Shown: positions 1-10,125 of the stretch, one piece after another
Layout of the letters: each line of letters opens with the position of its first letter
Position numbering within the stretch: position 1 is the stretch's first letter
NCBI GenBank assembly: GCA_963576475.1
Contig: OY754974.1
Location: forward strand, 4,554,747 to 4,618,746
Source of the DNA: Molanna angustata
Taxonomy: Eukaryota; Arthropoda; Insecta; Trichoptera; Molannidae
Reading direction: 5' to 3'
Length of the DNA: 64,000 nt
The notes under the pieces: generated by a model
What the model saw: the letters and a program-made list of their open reading frames with translations, nothing else
Told to the model about the DNA's origin: nothing
Database searches by the model: none
Translations under genes and position numbers: made by a program

Positions 1-123
1 ATTATTTCATTTTTAGCTTGTTTACCTACTTGTACCAATGCGTATGTAAATCGAATATTTTTTAATTGCATATATACAAAGTTCGTCTCTATTGAGATGT
101 TAAAAAGTTTATTAATAAAAGTA
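1..123 (+). repeat. Dispersed repeat family A, 3' end fragment
   Basis: This is the distal part of a repeat that recurs at 7.9-8.7, 15.7-16.3, 30.3-31.0 and 44.8-45.5 kb. It contains the shared stretch around TTTACCTACTTGTACCAATG, then the family's inverted end CTCTATTGAGATGTTAAA. The element starts before the window. No coding function is evident. Confidence 0.7.
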
Positions 124-449
124 GGTATCAGTTGACTCCCGAATATATATGCAAAAAACGATAAACAAATGAATAAATAAATTTATGCAAGTAGATATGT
201 TGGAAAAAATTAAACGTTAAATTGTTAGAGGATGGACCGCGCTGCAGGTCAGGGGGAAATGAGGTTTCCTTACTCAAAGAAGCTACGTAAAAAAATGTTT
301 TCTAAATAGTTCTCTTCTGCTCGAAACCAGACCCTAGAAGTCTGCAAAGAAGTCAGATGACTAACCAAGTTTATCGGATACAAATATAATTTAGACGTGA
401 GAGGTTGTTTATTCTTAATAAACATCAAAATGTTAGCAATCCCATTGTT

Positions 450-577
450 GACATCCTGAAAGAGACAAATTTAAGAAACTTGACCAGACGAATGTTGACG
501 AGGCGAAGGATGTGTGGCAAGATATAAAAATGTGGCGTTCGGTTCTCTCTGCTTACCTCATAAGGGACATGTCGTAG
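450..577 (+). pseudogene. LINE ORF2 C-terminal tail fragment
   Basis: Two overlapping frames encode DILKETNLRNL and then VDEAKDVWQDIKMWRSVLSA. They line up with the C-terminal tail of an insect non-LTR retrotransposon also present at 45.7-46.3 kb and in the 55-64 kb array (compare DILKDGNLRS and NVCQDR). One frameshift separates the two parts. The reverse transcriptase domain is absent, as expected of a 5'-truncated copy. Confidence 0.65.
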
Positions 578-679
578 TCGTATGCACAAACTTAACTTTT
601 GATGCCTTATATTGTTTATTTATTTATCAATTGAATTTTTTTATATATTTATTTTATACTTATTTATTTATAAATTTGT

Positions 680-865
680 CGGTCTTTGTGGCTCAGTTGG
701 ATGGGTATCTGACTGCAGATTCAATGGTCCCGGTTTCAATTCCCGGTGGAGACACAGTTTTTAATTGTGCTTTCAGTCTGGATCTGTGAGACGATTAATA
801 TCGTTAGTCTCCAGAATGTGGTAACTTTTATTGGGTGTGTGTTAAATTAATATTTTACATAGTTC
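680..865 (+). mobile_element. tRNA-derived SINE, type 1
   Basis: An RNA polymerase III type 2 promoter is visible: A box TGGCTCAGTTGG at 689-700 and a B box GGTTTCAATTCC at 732-743, about 31 bp apart. The body after the tRNA-like head (CAGTCTGGATCTGTGAGAC, then TTATTGGGTG) recurs inverted at 10450-10640. The head does not fold as a complete tRNA, so this is a SINE, not a tRNA gene. Confidence 0.7.
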
Positions 866-939
866 CTGTCAGTTGCCCCAGAAACAATATTAAATACTTA
901 AATAAAATAAATGAATACTTTTTTAATTTTTTTTTATAA

Positions 940-1123
940 AAAATCTTCCTACGTTCCATAAATTAAGTATAAATGCTTGTGCTATAGGTGAACGAAATCG
1001 GTTGAGGCAGGATTGGAACTCGAGACCACTGGATTTCTAGCCCAGCGCGCTAACCGCTCTGCCACCGATCCATCTTTATTTATTTATCGGTCGTGGCAGG
1101 ATTTGAAATCGCGACCACTGAAT
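940..1123 (-). mobile_element. tRNA-derived SINE, type 2, with a partial second copy
   Basis: On the minus strand the head reads as a tRNA-like sequence: D-arm region GGCAGAGCGGTTAGCGC, an anticodon-like stem around CTGGGCTAGAAATCCAG, and a T-arm/B box GAGTTCCAATCC. The body contains TTCGTTCACCTATAGCAC and ends near GCATTTATACTT. Related copies lie at 25216-25345 (minus) and 43345-43466 (plus). A short partial copy of the head follows at about 1087-1123. Confidence 0.7.
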
Positions 1124-2620
1124 AATTATCTAGAATACCCATCACCCACCACCCACCTAGAATATTAATTACATAAGATATATTAATTATTTCTAAAATA
1201 ATATAAAAAGAAAACTGCTTAACTAGTTAGAGCAATTAATTACCTATAAAGTTTGTTTGGTTTAACATTTCATAACTCTAAAATTAAAAATATGATATGA
1301 AGAAAAAAAATGATATCATCATAAACAACGGAAGGGATTCAATTTGTATGTGTAATAATAGCATATAATTAAAATATTTTGTCGGTTTTGAACCTAATGC
1401 GGCCCCGGCGTTTCCCGCCATACAATAAATCAATCAAAGGTTTCGCGCTGACACTATAAACACAGGGTCGGCGCGTTTAATTATATTTGTAAATAATAGA
1501 TAAGCTAAGAACATTGTTTGTTTATGGCACCAGGTTATAATAATAACGCGACCTGGAAAACGTGCAATTTGCCTTTAACTGACAGACATATATACATACA
1601 CACATATATTAATTATATGTATATCGGGGTCGGAATTTAAATTGGGCCAGATATGTTCATATTCAAAACAGGCGGGTCGTGGCCAACACTAAACTCTCCA
1701 CTTCAAATTAGGATGCATTTGTTTTCTTAAAAATCGCTAATCCCTGAATGCATACTTATGAATTACATTTATATTAAGGCCACACAAGCATTGAGAATTT
1801 TTAGTGAGTTTTACCCCACATCTCATACTGAAATAGAAGCGGTTGGGTTCATCCCGTCAAACATTTTGTACGACTTGATTTGCGCGAAACACGAACGACG
1901 TAAGTGACCATATGAATTATACCTTTTTTTAAAAATTCAAGACACAAATTTAAAAATATAAAACAGTCAAAGTGCTATCATTTACAACAATATTTATGCT
2001 TAATTATAGTTTAAGAACTAATGAATTAAACGGTTAACGAGGGAATCCCTCAAATTTCTTGAATACCTACATTCGCAATTATTATTTTAGAGTTTTCAAA
2101 TAGCATGATTCTGGAACTGTCAAGCCGTAGACAATATTATAATTTATGCTTCTCTTCAGTTTCAAGACGATTATTTCTGTATTGCCTGCGTAAATGTGGA
2201 AACGCCAATGCAACTAATCACATTTAAGTGCCTGTGCGGTCTTAAGTACCTATATATATTGTTTCAAAAACAAAAAAAAACCTTTTTTTTCCAGAACATG
2301 AAATAATGGAGAGTTATGAATTTCGAGCGTATTGTTACGTCAATTTCTCAACAGGTATCGTGAAGTGAGTAACACACTAGTTTTGTCATGACGTTTTTGT
2401 TTGTACCTATGGGGAATTTCATCTGTTAAAACTTAAAATATGCACAAACGTTCTGTTATATTTTGTTTTATAATTTTTATTCAAAGACATCAAATAATAA
2501 AAAAAGCATTCAGGAATCGTCAACTTATCAAGAAGAAAATAATGTAAATTTACTATGAAACAGAGAGTTTAGTTATTTCTAATTTTACGACTGCTAATTC
2601 GCGATGGAATTCCATTATCA
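1124..2620. other. AT-rich intergenic sequence, no gene recognised
   Basis: No open frame or domain is recognisable here. The one shared element is at 1671-1701, where GTGGCCAACACTAAACTCTC matches the left end of the element at 48301 (see findings). A GC-richer patch at 1395-1480 has no assignable identity. Confidence 0.5.
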
Positions 2621-2902
2621 ATATTATAAAATTACTTAAAAAAATAAGTAACAACCCTTTTTTTTTAACTTTATTCCACTAATTTAAAATGTTGACCACA
2701 GACGCGTTTCGCTCAAAGAGCATCTGCCATTCAGTAAAAATTCAGTAAAAAAAAATAAGTAGGTAACAATACAATTTTTTTAACTTTATTCCACTAATTT
2801 AAAATGCTGACCACTGAGGCGTTAGTGATCAACATTTTAAATTAGTGGAATAAAGTTAAAAAAAAATGTTGTTACTTATTTTTTTAAGTAATTTTATAAT
2901 AT
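2621..2902. repeat. Inverted repeat (foldback/MITE-like)
   Basis: The left arm (2621-2698) and right arm (2825-2902) are near-perfect reverse complements of about 78 bp, each containing the string AACTTTATTCCACTAATTTA or its complement. A third, direct copy of the inner part lies at about 2749-2807 in the loop. The outline is that of a non-autonomous foldback element. I could not define a target duplication. Confidence 0.7.
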
Positions 2903-3626
2903 TAGAGAGTTTAGTGTTGCTACAAGATACTCGGTTTTTTTTATAAATTAATTCGGATTCTTTGAATTCAAAATATAAAAAAGTCAAAACGTATTTACAG
3001 TTTGATACACAAAAAGAGATTGGAATTTTAGTAAATAATAAATCGAAAACATGATGATCAATAAACTTAATTTTATTAGGTATGTAAGGTCTTTGTATTT
3101 GTTAAAATGTATTTTCAGTACGTACATAAAATAACATTCACATCAAAGGTTATTGCAATGTATGCTTTTTACTTCCAGCACTTGTTATAGTAAAGAGAAG
3201 TATGATTTCTTTTCTTTTTTTGCGAATATTTTTTTTTTATTTTTAACGAAATCTTATCTATAAATACAATTAGCGTAACGAAGAAAACATATCGTTAACA
3301 ATTACAATTTTCTATAAACATCATAATAACATTCTTTCAATTCATTCAGACCATCACGTCAAAATGAACAATTATCTTATTTTATTTTTTTTATTATATT
3401 TTATTTTATTTTATTTGGGACACTTACAGACATTGACAATCGCATACAAGAAAGTATATCATAATAATTTTATATAATGTCAATATCCAATTGGAAGTGA
3501 ACAAACATGCGAAGTTCATAAATATTTCACACAAACATAATATTAAAGTATCCAAGATAATAAAATAAAAAAACTTTAAAAATAAGACATAATTATACAA
3601 AACTTATAAAAACATAAAGAAGCATA
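2903..3626. other. AT-rich spacer
   Basis: This is low-complexity A/T-rich DNA with TTTTATTTTA runs near 3370-3415. I see no gene or structured repeat up to the pogo element. Confidence 0.5.
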
Positions 3627-3814
3627 TAGGGGAGAGGGTGGAGGGTTTGAACAATTTTTATTTATTTTAAAATATTTTTTATTCTGGAAGCACTGTATAT
3701 GTTATTATTATTGCAAACAATAAAAAGAGGTTTAGTAAATACTTTGAAGTATATTTGGAAAACTAACTGTTTATATAAAATTATATTTAGAGCTCTTAAC
3801 GAGAAGTTCATTTT

Positions 3815-3851
3815 TGTTCAATTCTACCCCAGGCTGGGGTAGAATTGAACA
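3815..3851. promoter_or_regulatory. Sub-terminal perfect hairpin in the pogo element
   Basis: Two 16-bp arms (3815-3830 and 3836-3851) are perfect complements around a 5-bp loop and begin with TGTTCAATTC. The arm resembles the inner TIR sequence (TTGAACA), and another half-site follows at about 3852-3872. A transposase-binding role is inference. Confidence 0.5.
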
Positions 3852-4045
3852 GAATGGGGTAGGCTTTGAACGCCTCTTAAAATGGCACGTTTTTTCAAAT
3901 AAAAAACAATAAACTGAAAAAAAAACAATTTATTATTGTACACACCTATACAGACATGTATCTGGACTGTAAAAAATTATAAAAATAAAATAACCAAAAT
4001 GAAAAAAATAATAAAAACACGTACAAGAAATAGAAAACCTTTACA

Positions 4046-6169
4046 TTATCGAACATTGTACGAATTAAAATTAAAATCAGGAAATTTCATTATCTTCTTT
4101 GCACGGATTGTACCCCCGCTGACAATGGGTTGAGGTAGTTTCAAAAGAATATCATCAAATGGAACCATAGAAACATCATCAGTATCCGGAAAATAAAAAC
4201 TGTTATTTTCATTTTTTTTCAAAAATTTTACAATTAATTCATTAAAAAATCTCTCTTCTATTTGAGCAACATATTGAATAATTGATTTCTTTGTAGAAAA
4301 ATTCACTAGTACAAAGTCTTTTTCAGAAAAATCCTTTGACATATTTTGGTTACAGTCATCCTCATCTTTTTCGTTGTGAACATCATCCGCCCATTCTTGA
4401 TCGCTTAAACTTTTTATAGATAACGAATCTTCACTCTCACTACTTTCACTCTGTAAAACTTTTTTCTTAATTCTTTTTAATTTATTTGCTTTTTCTGATG
4501 ATAATTGTGTCATTAATCGTGAAATAATTTTATTCTCAATATTGTCTTTGGTTTTTTTGCTTTGTTGCACCGAATAATCACTCTTCTTTATTTTAGGTAA
4601 AATCTTTTTAATTATTCGATCGATCAAATCATTCTCCACTTGATCTTTTGTTGGAGTCTCCGTCAAAATTTTAGAGCTGCCCTTCGTTTGCTTGTTTGTT
4701 TTTTTTCTTGGCTGTGTTAATTTTGGATATGGTCTAACAGTTTCAGGGGAAATTGTACAATCCTCATCAGCCACTCTTAGGCTGTCTAGAACTAGAGATG
4801 ACGAAACATTTGATATTGTACAGTTGATATCTTGATTGGCCACACCTGAAATATCTGTTACTACAGGTGGTAGAACATTTGATGGGCTAGGTAGCTCAGA
4901 ATCACACAATTCTCTATTTAGTTGAGCATCTGTTGGTTCAGGCCTATCTGTGACATAGCAGCAATCAAAATCTTCATTGTTGAATGCATTTCTATTTATT
5001 GGCCAAATTCCAGGTTTCTTAAACCCTTGTTTTATGTTATTAATTGTAAATGATGCTGCATATGCTATTCCCACAATCTCCACTGCATTGTGGATAGAAA
5101 TGGTTCTTCCAGGATGACATATCAGCCAATCATTAGAAGCAATCTTAAATTTACCCTTAAATGGACCAAGAACACCGACATCAAGTGGTTGTAATTTGTG
5201 CGAACAATGAGGAGGAAATGTCAACAATATAATACCACTTTCCTTGGCATATGAAATGGCTCCAATTGAACAATGGCTCTCATGATTATCCATGATCAAA
5301 AGAATGGGATCTGTTTGTGAACACCTCGATACTTTTTTTAAATGCTCAAGGACCTTTAAAAAAATTTGTGATGTCATCCATCCGCTTTCGGGACTGTTCG
5401 GAAAACCTATACTTCCACTTGGTGCTCCATTCATCAATGTATCGACCATTCGCGCACGCGGAAAAACAAACACTGGTGGTATAGGGTTTCCGTTAGCGCA
5501 AATTATGCAACACATAGTTACAAGTTTCCCTCGTTCTCCTGAAACTGTCTGACCAACTTGTTTTATTCCTCGGGCAGCAATGATATTAGGAGCTTGAACA
5601 ACTGTCATGACACCAGTTTCGTCTAAATTAAAGACTCGATCTTCCGAAAAATTAAATTTTTTCATTACACTACAGTAATTATCAAAAAATACACATACAT
5701 TAGTAGGATTGAAGCTCGTTGCACGTGAAAGGCTCGTATTTTCTGGTTTTCTTAAACTGAGTGTTCGATGACGGAGCATGAACCCCTTCGTCCATTCTAT
5801 GCCAGCTAATCCATCACGCTGCCATGAACATGGAATTGCCTTCCCCAATTTTTGTGCATATTCAAATGCTAATTTTCTGGTGGCTTCATATGTTAACCCA
5901 TAATTAATTCGGGAACTTTTTAAAAGGTATTTTTCAAGCATTTCTTCTTCGCTTCTGTTAAAAATTTGTTTGGTGTTGTATTTTTGAGAATAATCTTTAC
6001 CCATGTGATTATTTTTTAGTCTGTAGAATAAAGCAGTGTGCTTTACATTATTGCGCTCAGCGGCGATTCGGAGAGAAAGTTTTCGTTCTAAAACATCTGC
6101 AATGGCTTTTTGCATGTCCTCTTCTGAAAACTCCTGTCTAGTGCCTTTCTTTTTATATATTCTTGGCAT
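4046..6169 (-). CDS. pogo/Tigger transposase
   Basis: This 707-residue open frame encodes the transposase that would cut and paste the surrounding element. Domains in order: a Psq-type helix-turn-helix at about residues 14-60, a CENP-B-type DNA-binding region at about 70-145, and a DDE catalytic domain at about 175-380. Candidate catalytic residues are D183 (in FNLDETG), D294 (in LLIMDNHESH) and D330 (in LQPLDVG), giving a DDD triad with 35 residues between the last two. A long charged, low-complexity linker (about 440-610) is followed by a conserved-looking C-terminal module starting near KDFVLVNF. The start is the first methionine, in MPRIYKKKG, a form common for this family. No frameshift or internal stop is present, so the protein may be functional. 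Family assignment is firm; activity is untested. Confidence 0.93.
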   Translation of the reverse strand: MPRIYKKKGTRQEFSEEDMQKAIADVLERKLSLRIAAERNNVKHTALFYRLKNNHMGKDYSQKYNTKQIFNRSEEEMLEKYLLKSSRINYGLTYEATRKLAFEYAQKLGKAIPCSWQRDGLAGIEWTKGFMLRHRTLSLRKPENTSLSRATSFNPTNVCVFFDNYCSVMKKFNFSEDRVFNLDETGVMTVVQAPNIIAARGIKQVGQTVSGERGKLVTMCCIICANGNPIPPVFVFPRARMVDTLMNGAPSGSIGFPNSPESGWMTSQIFLKVLEHLKKVSRCSQTDPILLIMDNHESHCSIGAISYAKESGIILLTFPPHCSHKLQPLDVGVLGPFKGKFKIASNDWLICHPGRTISIHNAVEIVGIAYAASFTINNIKQGFKKPGIWPINRNAFNNEDFDCCYVTDRPEPTDAQLNRELCDSELPSPSNVLPPVVTDISGVANQDINCTISNVSSSLVLDSLRVADEDCTISPETVRPYPKLTQPRKKTNKQTKGSSKILTETPTKDQVENDLIDRIIKKILPKIKKSDYSVQQSKKTKDNIENKIISRLMTQLSSEKANKLKRIKKKVLQSESSESEDSLSIKSLSDQEWADDVHNEKDEDDCNQNMSKDFSEKDFVLVNFSTKKSIIQYVAQIEERFFNELIVKFLKKNENNSFYFPDTDDVSMVPFDDILLKLPQPIVSGGTIRAKKIMKFPDFNFNSYNVR

Positions 6170-6224
6170 TATATTCCAAATGATCTAAAGAATATAATTA
6201 TTTATATCAATGTTAATATAAAAA

Positions 6225-6300
6225 GGGGATGTTTTGAACACGTAGGGGAGGTTTTGAACAGTGTTCAAAGGCTCCCCATCCACACTGTTCAAAACCTCCC
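6225..6300. repeat. Sub-terminal TTTTGAACA motif cluster of the pogo element
   Basis: Several direct and inverted copies of a motif like the terminal repeat (GGGGAGGTTTTGAACA and its complement) sit between the transposase start and the element's right end. One pair forms an inverted repeat around AGTGTTCAAAGG. They could be transposase sites or promoter elements; this is inferred from position. Confidence 0.45.
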
Positions 6301-6672
6301 TGGGTAGCCATTTTTGATATTCATGAAAATATAAATATTTTAAAATAAGTACTGAATCAAATTACTTACGTGTTCAGCTAGGCTAAATATGTGTTATTAT
6401 AATTATCTCACAGTGAGTCGAATAAATATATAATATATTGTAAAAAAATGTCCAGATATAACCGCCTTTTATTTTATTAAAATGCACGAATGACAACAAA
6501 CCACTACACCAAGTTAACGAAACAAAAAATGGTTTATGTTTTGACTGACAGCTCTAAAGATCTGTATTACCATTATGAAAAAATAATTCATTAATGGGAA
6601 AAAAATCAAATTCCTCAAATATTTTGTCTGTTCAAAGGCACCTCGTGTTCAAAACCTCCACCTTCTCCCCTA

Positions 6673-7352
6673 GGTATACAACAATAAAAAATAAAAATAA
6701 AAATTAGTTATTATAAATAATATATTTAAAAAGATATATGCATAGGAAAATACGTAGGTACCTATTACTAAATTCATTAAATAGGAAAAATCAAATTGAT
6801 TTTATAAAAAATAATGACTTTTGTGAATTCAAAGAAAGTAAAACCAAAAATCTTATAAAATATATATAATTAATTGGCGGTCGAAATTGGGCTTAGGTAG
6901 GTAGGTACCATGAAATTAAAAACAAAAAAAAAACATTTTTATATTCCAACCATAATAAAAAAATAAATAAATAATAATATTAGGTACCTACACTATTGGA
7001 ACTACATTAAATAATATTTTATTTTAACTTTTTTTCGTATAAAAAAATTATTTAGTTAAGGGTAAAGCGTTGGTCAACTTGTTAATTTTTAAGCACTTTT
7101 ATTATTTATATGGATATATAGGTGACGTTTTAATCGGTTGAGTCAGACGTAGATTTTGCAAGAAGTCTTGTTGATTTTGATTGAAAAATTGAACTTCCAA
7201 GAAAAATGTTAAATACCTACATACATTCTTTCCTTGTGTCTGAGTAATCTTTATGGAATGCATTTGAACTGAATTTCAAAATCGGAAATTAATGCATCGA
7301 CCTTTATAACTAAAGTTACGTGTGACATTCAACTATACCTATATTTTTTCAT
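6673..7352. other. AT-rich intergenic sequence
   Basis: No gene, tandem repeat or TIR structure was recognised. Long A/T runs and GTAGGTACC-type motifs are frequent. Confidence 0.45.
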
Positions 7353-7360
7353 GGTAGTAC

Positions 7361-7686
7361 CATAGAATAATAATAAAACTATAGAATACTCATTCCCATA
7401 CAATACCTCGCTGAAAAAGTGAAACCGTTTTATTGGCCGGCTCGTGTCAATATATGTATGACTCTGCTGGTAGACATTGTTCTTATAGTACCTACTACTC
7501 GTTATGACTGCGTAAATAATTTTGCAAGCTGTTAAAAAATTCCCTATTTGGAGAACGTATCACGCAGACGGCCAAATGATTACTGAATGCTAGTAGCAAA
7601 ATGTTGACCAAATAAGTCAACAGTCAACATAAAGCAGTCGCATTTACTGCAGGCTTAAGAGTATTCTATAATATAATTATTCTATG
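7361..7686. mobile_element. MITE with 8-bp target duplication (hAT-like)
   Basis: The left end CATAGAATAAT and right end ATTATTCTATG are inverted, and similarity extends about 28-31 bp inward to ATAGAATACTC. The element is flanked by identical GGTAGTAC copies at 7353-7360 and 7687-7694, an 8-bp target duplication as made by hAT transposases. It has no coding capacity. Confidence 0.75.
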
Positions 7687-7869
7687 GGTAGTACCTAATA
7701 TTTTTTTAATAATAATATGTCATTGGTTGTACCATGTCAAATATTTTATTTGTTTATTAAATCATATACGGCATATATTGCCCTTTACAAAACTGCATAA
7801 AAAACACACAATGAAAACAAAATCACAGAAAATAAAACAATAATAAAAAGGAAAACGCAAAAAAAAATT

Positions 7870-7945
7870 AAAAAAAACCTAAACCGAATATTATTTTAAT
7901 TGTATATACGCAAACATTGCATTTTTTCCCTGTCAGTAGTCTATA
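7870..7945 (+). repeat. Family A, tail fragment
   Basis: This is a diverged copy of the family A tail, including ACGCAAACATTGCATTTTTT and CCCTGTC. A LINE 3' end sits between it and the next copy at 8089. Confidence 0.5.
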
Positions 7946-7959
7946 TAAAGACTTTTTAT

Positions 7960-8073
7960 TTTATTATTTGATTTATTTAACAAATTTTTGGTACAGAGTA
8001 TGTACCTACTTATATACATCTATTACACATAACAAAAATTCCACAAGGCTTAGTCTGTTTGTGGGTATACCTT
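7960..8073 (-). mobile_element. 5'-truncated LINE 3' end, same family as the 18.6-23.4 kb element
   Basis: On the minus strand this stretch is colinear with 23230-23370: GTATACCCACA, then CTAAGCCTTGTGG, GTGTAATA, ACCAAAAATTTGTT and an AAATAAAT tail. It is therefore a short, diverged retrocopy of the 3' UTR of the intact LINE family in this window. Confidence 0.75.
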
Positions 8074-8088
8074 AATAAAATTAGAAAT

Positions 8089-8345
8089 AAAAATCGAATA
8101 TTTTTATTATTGCATATGCGCAAACATTGGATTTTTTTCCCTGTCGGGAGTCAAAGATATTTTTTAACAGATTTTTAATTATCTCAATAGAGACGAAGTT
8201 GGAATATTTATTGTAGGAGAACCGGGAAATCAAGGCACCTACAGGGCTTACGACCTGTCATTGGCTGGTTTACGTGATCACTTTATGCGCTTGCGCAACG
8301 TTCACCAATTATGCCTTTTTAATGAGATCCCTATCAATTATTAAT
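8089..8345 (+). repeat. Family A: tail joined to head of the next copy
   Basis: The sequence runs from the family A tail (GCGCAAACATTGGATTTT, CCCTGTCGGGAGTC) into the family A head (CTCAATAGAGACGAAGTTGG, ACCGGGAAATCAAGGCACC, ATGCGCTTGCGCAACGTTC). The same tail-to-head junction occurs at about 30840. Confidence 0.75.
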
Positions 8346-8384
8346 TAAAAATCTGTTAAAAAAAAAAGAAATAAAAATGTTTGC

Positions 8385-8700
8385 TTTCATTGTTTCAAAT
8401 AAACCAATTTCTCAATAGATGGCGTTACAAAAAAGGTTTCTTCGTTACTTCATAGATGGCAATAGTAATAAAGTCCTGTTTTCACGTGATTTGTTACTCA
8501 TTAAATATGCAGAAGATTCAAAAATTCCATTGATACGGGAACTCAATGAGAAGGCATAATTGGTGAACGTTGCGCAAGCGCATAAAGTGATCATGTAAAC
8601 CAGCTGATGTCAGGTCGTCAGCTCTGTAGGTGCCTTGAAATCCTGATTCTTCTATGATATTCCAACTTCGTCTCTATTGAGATGTTAAAACGTTTGTCAA
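8385..8700 (-). repeat. Family A, inverted partial copy
   Basis: This copy lies in reverse orientation to 8089-8345 and carries the complementary head (AACGTTGCGCAAGCGCATAA, then CCAACTTCGTCTCTATTGAG). The pair makes a large imperfect inverted repeat at 8180-8690 that could fold back. Confidence 0.75.
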
Positions 8701-8907
8701 AAAAAACTTTACCACAATAAAATTTATAAAGTCAATAGTATAATTGAATTTCTACAATGTTTTCCTTTTAAATTGTACATAAATATGCAAATCACCAAAT
8801 TACACATTTTATTTCAGGGTGTATTTTTGTAAATGTTTGAATCAGATAACTATAGGTAATCATTGCCTGACGAAATAACATAGACTTACATATTATGTAC
8901 TAAATAT

Positions 8908-8985
8908 CAGACTGAAAACTGTATCTCAACCGAGGTTCGAACGTAAGTCTATTGGCTCAGGGATCAGTTAGCCTAGTTAAATTTT
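8908..8985 (-). mobile_element. SINE type 1 fragment
   Basis: On the minus strand a degraded tRNA-like head ends in a B box (GTTCGAACCTCGG) and continues into GAGATACAGTTTTCAGTCTG, the start of the type 1 SINE body seen at 680-865. It is truncated on both sides. Confidence 0.5.
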
Positions 8986-9249
8986 TGGTAGGTACTGATC
9001 ATCGTATCAGATAGTTAAACAGTTCAGGATTACAGAATACAGCATCCCGTTAACACTTTGATAAGATGAGAAGACATGTTATTAGTCTCCCGCTGATTTC
9101 AAATTAAAACCACACCAACGAGATGAATTTAACGTTGTGATCACCATAGTAAATTAAATCATAACAAGAGGTTCCATAGATGATGAATTTTCTATTTCCT
9201 ACTAGAAAAAGATCGTCATAAGAAATATGCGAGGTTGAAGACGAAGAAG

Positions 9250-9540
9250 AATAAGTAAGTCTTTGCCCTATTTGAGATTGGTAGAGAAAACCGTACTCCA
9301 GCTTCCTCTATTGAATTGCGTTTCTGACTTTATTCACGTCCATGCATGCTTCGGATCATACTTGCTCTTGTATTATTCTTAATTTTTTTGTATTAGTCTA
9401 ATATCATCATTTCTTATTCTAAGTCGTTTACCACACATTAGCCTCGCAGACTTCATTTTCATCGCATTAATTATTCTATTTTCATGCGTCATCTGCGTTG
9501 TCCAATGTCTTTTACTAACATACATTAATATCGATCAGTG
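9250..9540 (-). pseudogene. LINE ORF2 C-terminal fragment
   Basis: On the minus strand, broken frames give HENRIINAMKMKSARLMCG and RLRIRNDDIRL, then CMDVNKVRNAI. They match the reverse transcriptase C-terminal region and cysteine-containing tail of the LINE clade seen at 45.7-46.3 kb. Several stops and frame changes show it is an old pseudogene. Confidence 0.6.
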
Positions 9541-9556
9541 AACGATATTATCTAAT

Positions 9557-9818
9557 AGCACTGAAGGAAATTATCAAATAACACTGAACGAAATTATCAA
9601 ATAACACTGAACGAAATTATCAAATAGCACTGAACGAAATTATCAAATAACACTGAATGAAATTAGCAAATAGCACTGAACGAAATTATCAAAGAGCACT
9701 GAACGAAATTATCAAATAACACTGAACGAAATTATCAAATAACACTGAACGAAATTATCAAATAACACTGAACTAAATTATCAAATAGCACTGAACGAAA
9801 TTATCAAATAACAATGAA
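9557..9818. repeat. 23-bp minisatellite
   Basis: About 11.4 head-to-tail copies of a 23-bp unit (core CACTGAACGAAATTATCAAA) differ by single substitutions, mainly at the second base (AACACTG/AGCACTG). A diverged half-unit precedes the array at about 9536. Confidence 0.9.
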
Positions 9819-9829
9819 AAATTACTGTT

Positions 9830-10125
9830 TGCTTACCGATATAATAACTAAACTTTTGTTATTATTAGTAGGTACCTACATATCAAACTATAACCATATA
9901 ACTGTACCTAACCAATGCAACGGTTTGGCTGTTGTTCTATGAATAAAATATTTAGTCACTATAATTTTGTGATTATTTACGAAATTATAGAAAATAAATT
10001 ATATTATATTCCTTTTTAGGTGTGACGAGTCTGATGTGTGGGTATATACGCATGTGTCGTACTTCATTTTATAAGACAATGTATACCCGCACATATGTCG
10101 CTGGTTAAACCATATTGTAGGATAT
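9830..10125 (+). repeat. Spacer, then dispersed repeat family G
   Basis: After unassigned AT-rich DNA, the part from about 10013 matches a repeat of about 110 bp. Its features are GTGACGAGTCTG, a GCATGTGTCGTACTTC core and the end GTCGCTGGTTA. Other copies are at 40150-40262 (plus), 12983-13100 (minus) and 29060-29155 (minus). No promoter boxes or terminal repeats are visible, so its class is unknown. Confidence 0.6.

Larger units (their letters stand above)
3629..6670 (-). mobile_element. Complete pogo/Tigger-type DNA transposon (Tc1/mariner superfamily)
   Basis: The ends are 25-bp terminal inverted repeats at 3629-3653 and 6646-6670 that differ at two positions (outer end GGGGAGA, inner end TTTGAACA). 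TA dinucleotides at 3627-3628 and 6671-6672 give the TA target duplication expected of Tc1/mariner/pogo elements. The only long gene inside is the transposase on the minus strand. Sub-terminal copies of the TTTGAACA motif occur near both ends, including a hairpin at 3815-3851 and a cluster at 6225-6300. The length of 3042 bp, paired ends and open transposase suggest a recent insertion. Confidence 0.9.

Noticed and set aside
1003..1073. Functional tRNA gene on the minus strand
   Set aside because: D-arm, anticodon-like and T-arm sequences are present but no paired acceptor stem; the same head with the same body occurs three times, which is a SINE.
5292..5552. Plus-strand 86-residue frame
   Set aside because: It is antisense within the pogo transposase gene.
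9557..9818. Possible CRISPR-like array
   Set aside because: The repeats are contiguous with no unique spacers, and the genome is eukaryotic. The same applies to the 44-bp and 27-bp arrays.
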